Origin: a candidate division WWE3 bacterium
GTDB lineage: Bacteria; Patescibacteriota; WWE3; UBA101185; UBA10185
DNA: 32,405 nucleotides
Assembly: GCA_012798115.1 (NCBI GenBank)
Contig: JAAZNV010000006.1
Span: 219,971-252,375 of the forward strand
Direction of reading: 5' to 3'
Position 1 is the first letter of the stretch, and every line of letters starts with the position of its first letter. The notes below the pieces were generated by a model, which did not search any database, was not told the origin of the DNA, and saw only the letters and a program-made list of their open reading frames with translations. The position numbers and the translations under genes were made by a program. Below, piece by piece: positions 1 through 6,968 of the stretch.

Positions 1-191
1 ATCACATCATTCTTTAGATTGGTGATGGTGGCTGTTTGAACTACATTTGTGTCGCCTGCTTCTTGGATGTTGTATTCAATGTCATAATCAATTAAAAACT
101 GACTTTCTTGGTCTGCGTGAGCTAATTTTATGCTTCTGGTTGTTAAGAGTATAAACAGTACAGCTACCAACTTTAGTTTAGATAGTTTCAT
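1..191 (-). CDS. N-terminus of a secreted protein (partial)
   Basis: An ATG (complement 191-189) opens a frame that stays open to the window edge, giving about 63 residues. The first 25 or so form a classical signal peptide: a Lys-rich start, the hydrophobic stretch LVAVLFILLTT, then a cleavage-like AHA followed by DQ. The mature part begins with alternating polar and hydrophobic residues (FLIDYDIEYNIQEAG, then VVQTATITNL), which looks like a beta-sandwich start. Some large secreted or transglutaminase-type membrane proteins of CPR bacteria begin in a similar way, but I cannot assign a family from this fragment. It is divergent from uvrC, with only 23 nt between the two start codons, so their promoters overlap. 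Confidence 0.72.
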   Translation of the reverse strand, partial: MKLSKLKLVAVLFILLTTRSIKLAHADQESQFLIDYDIEYNIQEAGDTNVVQTATITNLKNDV

Positions 192-202
192 CTCTCAAAT
201 GC

Positions 203-208
203 TACAAT
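203..208 (+). promoter_or_regulatory. Extended -10 box of uvrC, leaderless-type
   Basis: TGCTACAAT (201-208 with its TG) is an extended -10 element. Only 6 nt separate it from the GTG start of uvrC, so transcription would begin at or next to the start codon. No Shine-Dalgarno can be placed. The reverse strand of the same stretch offers TATTGT as a possible -10 for the divergent secreted protein. Confidence 0.55.
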
Positions 209-214
209 AGGTTT

Positions 215-1579
215 GTGAATTTCACAAATCTTAAAGAAAAAGCTAGTACCTTGCCTCAAGCCCCTGGCTCCTACGTTTTTAAGGATGAAAAAGGGAAAAT
301 AATATATGTAGGGAAAGCAAAAAACTTAAGATCCAGAGTGGGATCTTATTTTAACGTTAAGCTAGATGTTAGCTCAAAAACAGCAGCTCTTGTCAGGCAG
401 ATTAACGACATTGAATTTATAGAAGTAGATTCTGAATTTGAAGCCTTAATACTGGAGGCAGAATTAATTAAAAAATACAAACCTAAGTACAACATTATTT
501 TAAAAGATGACAAATCCTATATTTATATTGTGATTAGAGATGAAAAAGTTCTTATTTCGGGAAAATTGGTTTGTCTTCCAAAGGTAATTACCGCAAGAAA
601 AACAGAAATAAAAGATAAAGATATATTTTTTGGACCTTATCCAAGCTCTAGTGTAACTAAAAATATTTTAGGGACAATTAGGAAAGTATTTAAGTATAGA
701 GATTGTTCTCCCTCCAAGTTTTCAAGATATGAAAAACTCGAATCTCCGTGTTTATTTGGGCATATAAACCTGTGCTCTAAACCTTGTGTCTTAAGGAGTA
801 ATGAAGATATAAAAGAATATAAAAGTTCAATAAAGAATATTAAGAAGGTACTATCTGGAGAAGCTGTAAAAATGATGTTTAAGATGAAAAAGGAAATGAA
901 AAAATATTCAAAAGTTATGGAGTACGAGAAAGCAGCCTTGTATAGAGATCTTCTTTCTAAATTTTCATACGTGCAAAATACTTTTAGAGATGCAGCAGAG
1001 TATATTGACAATCCGTATCTTGTTGAAGATATAAATAAGAAATCAATGGAAGAAGTTGCAGGAATAGTTCCTGTATTAAATGATATTCCAAAAAGGATAG
1101 AATGTTTTGACATATCAAATATATCTGGTAAAGAAGCTGTTGGGTCTATGGTTGTATCTACTAATGGGAAAATTGATAAGAAAGAATACAAGAGGTTTAA
1201 GATTAAGTTTAAAGAAAAATCTGATGACTTTGGGATGATGTACGAAGTTTTATTTAGAAGGTTAAGTAGAGAAATAACAAACAAAAAATCAAATAAATCT
1301 CAATCTTGGGGAGTACCTAGTCTTATTGTTGTTGATGGCGGAAAACCTCAAGTTTCTGCTGCACATCAAGTGATGCAAGATCTTCAACTTAGTGTTCCAG
1401 TTGTTGGTCTTGCCAAAAGATATGAAACTTTAGTTTTTAAGCAAGGAAATGACTTTGATGAAAAGGTAATAGATAAATCTAACTTGGGTATGAAGCTCTT
1501 AATAAATTTAAGGAACGAATCTCATAGATTTGCTCAGAAGTATCACCATTTGTTGAGACAAAAGTCTCTTAGGGTATAA
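215..1579 (+). CDS. uvrC: UvrC excinuclease subunit lacking the helix-hairpin-helix tail
   Basis: This is the dual-incision nuclease of UvrABC nucleotide excision repair. The order of parts is: a GIY-YIG nuclease (residues 13-95, with GSYVF, IIYVGKAKNLRSR and the EAELIKKYKPKYN helix); four cysteines at 164, 179, 187 and 191, matching the reported UvrC Fe-S site; a UVR helix pair that binds UvrB (215-250); and an RNase H-like nuclease with D299 (FDIS), D374 (VVDGG) and H437 (ESHRF). It stops at residue 454, directly after the RNase H fold. The family is usually about 600 residues and ends with a tandem HhH DNA-binding domain, which is absent here. The GTG start is chosen because it gives the complete GIY-YIG domain and lies 6 nt after a -10 box. 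The TAA stop lies inside the -10 box of the next gene. Confidence 0.93.
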   Translation: MNFTNLKEKASTLPQAPGSYVFKDEKGKIIYVGKAKNLRSRVGSYFNVKLDVSSKTAALVRQINDIEFIEVDSEFEALILEAELIKKYKPKYNIILKDDKSYIYIVIRDEKVLISGKLVCLPKVITARKTEIKDKDIFFGPYPSSSVTKNILGTIRKVFKYRDCSPSKFSRYEKLESPCLFGHINLCSKPCVLRSNEDIKEYKSSIKNIKKVLSGEAVKMMFKMKKEMKKYSKVMEYEKAALYRDLLSKFSYVQNTFRDAAEYIDNPYLVEDINKKSMEEVAGIVPVLNDIPKRIECFDISNISGKEAVGSMVVSTNGKIDKKEYKRFKIKFKEKSDDFGMMYEVLFRRLSREITNKKSNKSQSWGVPSLIVVDGGKPQVSAAHQVMQDLQLSVPVVGLAKRYETLVFKQGNDFDEKVIDKSNLGMKLLINLRNESHRFAQKYHHLLRQKSLRV

Positions 1580-1580
1580 T
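1575..1580 (+). promoter_or_regulatory. TATAAT box embedded in the uvrC stop codon
   Basis: A perfect TATAAT contains the uvrC stop (TAA at 1577-1579) and ends 6 nt before the ATG at 1587. That spacing predicts a leaderless mRNA for the start of the division cluster. Confidence 0.65.
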
Positions 1581-1586
1581 TTAATC

Positions 1587-1997
1587 ATGAAAAAGATCTT
1601 AAGGACTGTACTATTTGTTTTTATGTCTTTATATCTCGTGCAGTTTTTGATAAAGCCCTTTGGTTATGGGGATGAGTACACAAAAACAACAATTCTTGTA
1701 GTTTTAGCTTTAACCTTGCTTTATTTATTCTTAAAACCGTTAATATCAGTAGTTTCTCTTCCTACCAAAGGTTTGTCTTATGTTTTTATTGTTTTTATTA
1801 CAACAGTAATTGTTTTTTATGTTTTAACCACAATTCTTGATGGTTTTACTATTAATGCATCTACACTTCCTGGTTTGACGATTTTTGGGTATGTGTTACC
1901 ATCTAAAAACTTAGATGGCGTATGGACCATGGTCTTTTCTAGTTTAATGATAAGTATTTTGTATTTATTTTTAGAAAGTCTTTGTAGTAAAAAATGA
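1587..1997 (+). CDS. YvlD/phage holin-family (4-TM) membrane protein
   Basis: The 136-residue protein is almost entirely hydrophobic, with about four membrane spans near residues 7-25, 37-58, 65-88 and 112-132. The arrangement LALTLLYLFLKPLISVVSLP followed by a long aliphatic span and a short extracellular loop matches the YvlD-like 'phage holin, superfamily IV' family, which is common in bacterial genomes unrelated to prophages. Its function is not established; the holin name is historical. It opens the plus-strand division cluster behind a leaderless-type promoter. It shares the ATGA overlap with secG, so the two are probably translationally coupled. Confidence 0.8.
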   Translation: MKKILRTVLFVFMSLYLVQFLIKPFGYGDEYTKTTILVVLALTLLYLFLKPLISVVSLPTKGLSYVFIVFITTVIVFYVLTTILDGFTINASTLPGLTIFGYVLPSKNLDGVWTMVFSSLMISILYLFLESLCSKK

Positions 1998-2218
1998 ACT
2001 TATTGTCTGTATTAAAAACAATACAAATAATAATATGTATATTGATCATTGTTTTAGTACTTGTTCAATCTAAAACTGCAGGTTTATCCTCAAGTCTTAA
2101 AAGTTCCTTTAGTATGTATAGGTCCTTACGAGGAGTTGAAAAAGTAATTTTTGTTGTTACTGTGGTATTAGGAGTTCTTTTAGTAGTTAATTCCCTATCC
2201 ATAGTAATTTTATCCTAA
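1994..2218 (+). CDS. secG: SecG, protein-export channel subunit
   Basis: The 74-residue protein has two membrane helices (residues 5-24 and 50-72) around a polar loop rich in Ser and Gly (SKTAGLSSSLKSSFSMYRS). This is the normal size and topology of SecG, the accessory subunit of the SecYEG translocon. The start overlaps the preceding stop by 4 nt (ATGA) and no separate promoter is evident. Placement next to murA and the division genes is unusual, but it is consistent with one housekeeping transcript for envelope biogenesis. Confidence 0.85.
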   Translation: MNLLSVLKTIQIIICILIIVLVLVQSKTAGLSSSLKSSFSMYRSLRGVEKVIFVVTVVLGVLLVVNSLSIVILS

Positions 2219-2219
2219 T

Positions 2220-3545
2220 ATGCCTGGGATTATTGTTGAAGGTGGAACTCCTTTAATGGGTTCTGTTCTTGTTTCAGGATCTAAGAATTCTGCTTTGAAG
2301 CTTATTCCAGCTGCAATGTTTTCAAATGAAGACATCATTTTGAGCAATGTTCCAAGGATAAAGACGATATTTGATGATTTAGAGGTGATAACAAGTATTG
2401 GTGGAAAGGCTGACTGGGTTGGACCTAACACATTGATTCTTAATGGTTCTACCATAAACACTTGTGAAGTACCCCTAGAGATTGGAAGCAAGTATAGGAC
2501 CACAATGCTTCTTGCTGGACCTTTGCTTTTTAGGTTTGGTAAGGCTTTTATCCCAAAATATAGGTCTGCTACCTTTGTTCATGGGTCTGTAAATAGATTT
2601 TTAGACACATGGAAAGCTTTAGGGTTTAAGATTGAAGAAGATGAGGAGTATTACAAGATATTTAGTGAAAACCCAAACAGTGCTAGCATTGTGTTTAGAA
2701 CCTCTAGCCATATGGCTACTGATAATGCGATCTTATCTTCTGTTTTTATTCAAGGAGAAACTGTAATAACTAATGCTTCTGAGGAATGTGAAATAGATGA
2801 TCTTGTTGAGATGTTAAATCAGATGGGAGCAAGTGTAGAAAGAATTGAACCAAGGAAGATAAGAATAAACGGAGTAAGTATATTTAAAGGGACTAAGTTT
2901 GAGGTTTGTTCTGATAAATCTGAAATTGCAACTTTAGCGTCTGCAGCCATAGTTACTAAAGGTAATATTTCTATAAAAGGTGTAAGAAAAGATGCCATGG
3001 TTCAGTTTGTTAATTTCTTGGATAAGATTGGGATGAAGTTTGAATTTTCTGGAGATGAGCTTAGGGTTTGGAGACATGATGAAGATATTAAACCATTGAA
3101 ACTTGAGATATCTGCTACTCCTGGGTTTGTTCCTGACTGGCAGTCTCTTGCTACATTAATACTTACTCAAGCATCTGGGGAAAGTACGATTCATGACACG
3201 GTTTATACTGATAGATTTGGTTATGTAGTTGACTTAAATAGGATGGGAGCAAAGATAGAAGTGTTGAAACCAAGTGAGGAAGGAATTATTCCTGTCATTA
3301 GTGATGACTCTTATGATTATGATAAGTTGGGGGAACCTAGCACATTGGCTAAAATTAAAGGACCCACTAAACTAAAGAGTGAAAGATTGAATATAGATAA
3401 TTTTAAATATGGCGCCGTACTTGTTTTAGCTGCTTTGTGTGCAGAAGGAAAAAGCGAGATAATAGGGGTAGAAAATATTGAAAATTTTTTTGAAGGTTTT
3501 GTAAATAAACTTAAATCACTAGGAGCAAAAATATGGGAACAGTAG
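2220..3545 (+). CDS. murA: MurA-like enolpyruvyl transferase with altered active site
   Basis: The length (441 residues) and fold are those of MurA, which transfers enolpyruvate from PEP to UDP-GlcNAc. The start (EGGTPLMGSVLVSGSKN with K22/N23), the TPGFVPDWQ segment with the Asp equivalent to E. coli D305, TDRFGYV, and the LVLAALCAEG segment all align. The catalytic loop does not. An ungapped alignment from R93 (E. coli R91) places Ala117 at the position of Cys115 and Gly122 at the position of Arg120, and no Cys or Asp occurs anywhere in residues 108-126. Arg397 is replaced by Lys396. Known fosfomycin-resistant MurA enzymes carry Asp in place of Cys; this one has neither. It may use different chemistry, bind a different substrate, or be a paralogue of a true MurA elsewhere. 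It starts 1 nt after secG stops and overlaps mraY by 13 nt. Confidence 0.82.
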   Translation: MPGIIVEGGTPLMGSVLVSGSKNSALKLIPAAMFSNEDIILSNVPRIKTIFDDLEVITSIGGKADWVGPNTLILNGSTINTCEVPLEIGSKYRTTMLLAGPLLFRFGKAFIPKYRSATFVHGSVNRFLDTWKALGFKIEEDEEYYKIFSENPNSASIVFRTSSHMATDNAILSSVFIQGETVITNASEECEIDDLVEMLNQMGASVERIEPRKIRINGVSIFKGTKFEVCSDKSEIATLASAAIVTKGNISIKGVRKDAMVQFVNFLDKIGMKFEFSGDELRVWRHDEDIKPLKLEISATPGFVPDWQSLATLILTQASGESTIHDTVYTDRFGYVVDLNRMGAKIEVLKPSEEGIIPVISDDSYDYDKLGEPSTLAKIKGPTKLKSERLNIDNFKYGAVLVLAALCAEGKSEIIGVENIENFFEGFVNKLKSLGAKIWEQ

Positions 3546-4633
3546 AGCTATTAATAGATTTTATGTTGCTATTTTTGGCGTGTTTAGTATCGCTTGCTTT
3601 GTACCCTTTATGGATTAATTTTGTTTATCGCTTCCAAATGGGAGAAAGTGTAAGACAAGACGGACCAATAACTCATAGAAAGAAAGAAGGAACACCAACT
3701 ATGGGGGGTCTTGTCTTTATTTTTTCTGTAGCTGTAGTCAGCTTACTCTTTAACAGATCAAGAACTCAAACATTGTTTCCTCTTTTTGTAGCTAGCATGG
3801 CAGGGCTTCTGGGTATGTTGGAAGACTTTACTAAAGTTTATAGAAGATCAGGTCTTCCAGGGTTTTTTGAGTATCATTTTGGTAAGATTTTTAAGAATAA
3901 AAATGGGGTGAGAACAAGGCTGGGAATTTTTTCAAAAATTTGGGACTCCTTTAAATCTATAGCTGGTTCTGTTGGAAGCTCCGACGATAGTGGTATTTTA
4001 ACTTATCAGAAATTTATTGTTCAAGGTTTAATTGCAGGTTTTGTATCATACTGGACGTATGCAAAGTTAGGGTGGGATTATATTTGGCTACCTCTTGTTG
4101 GTGATGTGCATATTGGTTTGTTTTACCCCATATTTATATTCTTCCTTTTCATAGGTATATTAAATGCAGTGGCTTTTACTGATGGCCTTGACGGCTTGGC
4201 AGGCGGCTTGTCTCTTATTTCATTGATTTCTTTTTGGGTTTTATCCAGAATAATTGGTTATAATGCTTTAGCTGGATTTTGTGCTACTTTTGTTGGAGCC
4301 TTAATTCCTTTTTTATACTTTAATATATTCCCTGCAAGAATATTTATGGGAAATGTAGGATCTTACGTACTTGGAGCAACTATGGCAATTCTTGCTGTTG
4401 TGATGCACAGGGAGTTTGCATTTCTTTTTATGGGTATTGTTTTCTTTATTGATGGTATTTCCAGTCCTTTACAACAACTTGTTTATAAGTATACAAGAAA
4501 AAGATTATTTAGGATGGCTCCTCTACATCATCACTTTGAACTTTTAGGATGGCATGAGAGTAAGATAACGCTTAGATTTATACTCTTTGGGGTATTCTTT
4601 GCATTTGTTGGTATATTTGTTGCTCTTCTTTAA
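3533..4633 (+). CDS. mraY: MraY-like phospho-sugar transferase with substituted catalytic aspartates
   Basis: This is a polytopic membrane protein of 366 residues in the MraY family, which makes lipid I from UDP-MurNAc-pentapeptide and undecaprenyl phosphate. Family motifs present are HRKKEGTPTMGG (48-59), TDGLDGLA (216-223) and MAPLHHHFELLGW (328-340), the last typical of MraY rather than WecA. Key residues differ. The essential DD pair is Glu97-Asp98, the NAVNL motif is NAVAF (Ala214), and the MGD motif is MGN (Asn274). In E. coli numbering these correspond to D115, the Asn of NAVNL, and D267. The cytoplasmic region after ED (about residues 103-160) is also longer than usual. The start follows a TAGGAG site inside murA. 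Either it uses modified catalysis or it has a different role; it is not visibly truncated. Confidence 0.82.
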   Translation: MGTVELLIDFMLLFLACLVSLALYPLWINFVYRFQMGESVRQDGPITHRKKEGTPTMGGLVFIFSVAVVSLLFNRSRTQTLFPLFVASMAGLLGMLEDFTKVYRRSGLPGFFEYHFGKIFKNKNGVRTRLGIFSKIWDSFKSIAGSVGSSDDSGILTYQKFIVQGLIAGFVSYWTYAKLGWDYIWLPLVGDVHIGLFYPIFIFFLFIGILNAVAFTDGLDGLAGGLSLISLISFWVLSRIIGYNALAGFCATFVGALIPFLYFNIFPARIFMGNVGSYVLGATMAILAVVMHREFAFLFMGIVFFIDGISSPLQQLVYKYTRKRLFRMAPLHHHFELLGWHESKITLRFILFGVFFAFVGIFVALL

Positions 4634-4663
4634 GAACTAAGTTTAAGAATTAAGACCTAGAAG

Positions 4664-5830
4664 ATGAAAAGAAGTTTTATTCAACTAAAAAAGCCTAAAG
4701 GAAAAGATAACTCCTTTATTTTTACAATACTTGCCTTTTTAGGATTTGGGCTTTTTATGATCGCTGACTCTACGGTTATTACCTCAAATACTTTGTATGG
4801 AGAACCTTATAGGTTTGTTTTGCTCCAATTAGGTTGGATCATATTAGGTCTTGTGTGTTTTTTTGTTTTTTATAATTTTGATTACAAAAAACTTTCTCGC
4901 ACTTCATACTTTCTTTTTCTTTTTAATGTTATAGCTTTAATTATTTTAGCGATAGTTGGTTTGTTTCCTTGTTCTATTAATCTTCCTTTTTCTCCATGTG
5001 TAAATGGAGCAAATAGATGGTTATATTTAAATCCTCCTCCTCTTCCTGCAATACCATTTCTTGGAGTAATAGGTTTTCAACCTGGAGAGTTAGCTAAACT
5101 TACAATTATTCTTTATTTATCTGTTCAACTTAGTAAAAATATAAAAGAAGGAGGAGAGCTTTTTTGGGTTTATATGGTTACAGCAAGTCTTTTAGCTGGC
5201 CTTATACTTCTTGAACCAAATATGTCTACTGCTGTTATGGTTTTTGCACTTGGTACAATAGTATATTTTGTGTCAGGTGCTCCAATCAAACCAGTAATCA
5301 TAACTGTACCTATCATTATTGCCCTTTCTGTTATGGTGATTTTAGTGTCCCCTTATAGGAGATCAAGATTAATGGCTATGTTTTCTGGAAGTGATGACCA
5401 AACGTCTAGTTATCATGTGAAACAAGCACTCATGGCCTTAGGATCTGGTGGTGTAATGGGAGTGGGCTTTGGACAGTCAAAACAAAAATATCAGTATCTT
5501 CCAGAAGTTGCTTCAGATTCTATATTTGCAATAATTGGGGAAGAATTTGGTTTTGTTGGAACGATTCTTGTAACCATTGCATACCTTTATCTTGTCTATA
5601 AAGGATTTGAAATTGCTAAAAATGCTCCGGATCTTTTAGGGAAGTTAATTGCATCAGGAATTAGTTCTTGGTTAGGAATTCAGTTTTTTATAAACGTAGC
5701 AGCTATGACCAAAATAATTCCATTAACGGGAGTTCCTATTCCTCTTATATCTTATGGTGGTTCTTCTATGATCTTTAGTTTGATGGGACTTGGCATTTTA
5801 GCTAATATAAGTAAAGAGTCTAGTCAATAG
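4664..5830 (+). CDS. ftsW: FtsW, septal peptidoglycan glycosyltransferase (SEDS)
   Basis: A 388-residue SEDS-family protein with about ten membrane spans. FtsW works with a class B PBP to polymerise septal peptidoglycan from lipid II. Conserved elements are NGANRWL (114-120), QPGELAK (139-145), the YRRSRL segment, GVGFGQSKQKYQYLPE, the catalytic Asp285 (SDSIFAIIGEE) and TGVPIPLISYGGSS near the end. Unlike the preceding MurA and MraY homologues, nothing essential looks lost. EPNMSTA stands where many relatives have PDxGT, a tolerated variation. It lies 30 nt after mraY with no clear Shine-Dalgarno. No Mur ligase gene intervenes, although murD usually sits at this spot. Confidence 0.92.
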   Translation: MKRSFIQLKKPKGKDNSFIFTILAFLGFGLFMIADSTVITSNTLYGEPYRFVLLQLGWIILGLVCFFVFYNFDYKKLSRTSYFLFLFNVIALIILAIVGLFPCSINLPFSPCVNGANRWLYLNPPPLPAIPFLGVIGFQPGELAKLTIILYLSVQLSKNIKEGGELFWVYMVTASLLAGLILLEPNMSTAVMVFALGTIVYFVSGAPIKPVIITVPIIIALSVMVILVSPYRRSRLMAMFSGSDDQTSSYHVKQALMALGSGGVMGVGFGQSKQKYQYLPEVASDSIFAIIGEEFGFVGTILVTIAYLYLVYKGFEIAKNAPDLLGKLIASGISSWLGIQFFINVAAMTKIIPLTGVPIPLISYGGSSMIFSLMGLGILANISKESSQ

Positions 5831-5840
5831 TTAAGTTAAT

Positions 5841-5847
5841 AAGGAGG
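5841..5847 (+). promoter_or_regulatory. Strong Shine-Dalgarno of murG
   Basis: AAGGAGG lies 5 nt before the murG ATG. It is the best ribosome binding site in the window and shows that the anti-Shine-Dalgarno system is used inside operons, in contrast to the leaderless first genes. Confidence 0.8.
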
Positions 5848-5852
5848 TTTAA

Positions 5853-6968
5853 ATGAAAGTAGTGGTGATAGGCGGGCATCATAGTTCTGCTCTCCCTGTG
5901 ATTAAAAAGTTAAAAGAAAAAGATCCTAACGTAGAAATATTTTGGATAGGCCATAAGTATTCTATGAAAGGAGACACTAATCCGACTCTTGAGTATAGAG
6001 AAATAATTAGTTTGAGAATTCCATTTTTTGATTTAAAAGCTGGGAAACTGTATAAAACTTATGACATTGGAAGGATTTTGAAGATCCCTTTTGGTGTTAT
6101 TCAAGCTTTTTATTTCTTGTTAAAGATAAAGCCAGATGTAATATTGTCTTTTGGAGGGTATATTGCAGCTCCTGTTGTGTTATCAGGATTTATTCTTGGA
6201 ATACCTTCTCTTACTCATGAGCAAACTGTGGTTTCTGGGTATGCTAATAAGTTTATATCCTTGCTTGTTAAAAAAGTGATGATATCCTGGAGAGATTCTG
6301 CAAAGTATTTCCCTAGAAAAAAAGTAGTTTATACAGGTATTCCTCTTAGAAGTAGTATTTTTGAGATTAAGTCAAACTCTTTTAGTGTAAGTAACAACCT
6401 TCCTACTATTTATGTGTCTGCTGGGAAAACGGGTTCTCATATAATAAATAATCTAATAAATAACTCTTTAGGGGATCTTCTTGAGTTTTGTAATATCATT
6501 CATCAGACGGGAGATAACTCTGTAAACAATGACTACAATCAGCTAAAACTTAAATATGAAAGCATAAGAAGCAATGTAAAAGGCAAGTATTTCTTGAGAA
6601 AGTTTGTATTTGAAGATGAAATTGGGGAAGCTTTTAATAAATCAAGTCTTGTTGTATCAAGATCAGGGGCACATACGGTATCTGAGATATTAGCACTAAA
6701 AAAACCTTGTATATTAATACCTATCCCTTGGGTTTCTCATAACGAACAGAATAAAAATGCAGAAATGGTAAAGAATTATGGTTTGGCAGTTATATTAAAC
6801 CAAGGTACTTTAGATGCAAAAACTTTAATAAATACTATTCAAAATTCTTTAAGTGATATTAATAGCTTTAGGTTAAATGATAATAAGGTCTTGGATTTTC
6901 TGAGAGAAGATCCTGCAGAAAAAATTGCTAATGAAGTCATTAAATACTCCAAAAACAAAAGGAAATAG
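5853..6968 (+). CDS. murG: MurG-like N-acetylglucosaminyltransferase (lipid II step)
   Basis: A GT28-family GT-B glycosyltransferase of 371 residues. MurG adds GlcNAc to lipid I on the inner face of the membrane. Recognisable segments are FGGYIAAPVVLSG (100-112), HEQTVVSGYANK (122-133), HQTG (217-220), SRSGAHTVSEIL (269-280), and the donor-side run KKPCILIPIPWVSHNEQNKNAE. The N-terminal GGTGGH loop reads GGHHSSAL (7-14), and the usual GGSQGA loop reads SAGKTGSH (189-196), so both glycine-rich loops are rewritten while the C-terminal donor site is intact. This is probably still a GT28 enzyme, but acceptor recognition may differ, in line with its odd MurA and MraY neighbours. It starts 22 nt after ftsW behind a strong ribosome binding site. 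Confidence 0.85.
   Translation: MKVVVIGGHHSSALPVIKKLKEKDPNVEIFWIGHKYSMKGDTNPTLEYREIISLRIPFFDLKAGKLYKTYDIGRILKIPFGVIQAFYFLLKIKPDVILSFGGYIAAPVVLSGFILGIPSLTHEQTVVSGYANKFISLLVKKVMISWRDSAKYFPRKKVVYTGIPLRSSIFEIKSNSFSVSNNLPTIYVSAGKTGSHIINNLINNSLGDLLEFCNIIHQTGDNSVNNDYNQLKLKYESIRSNVKGKYFLRKFVFEDEIGEAFNKSSLVVSRSGAHTVSEILALKKPCILIPIPWVSHNEQNKNAEMVKNYGLAVILNQGTLDAKTLINTIQNSLSDINSFRLNDNKVLDFLREDPAEKIANEVIKYSKNKRK

Noticed and set aside
637-1284. A 215-codon open frame on the minus strand inside uvrC
   Set aside because: It is antisense to well-conserved UvrC motifs, low in complexity (Ser/Leu/Phe-rich) and has no promoter or ribosome site; an artefact of AT-rich coding.
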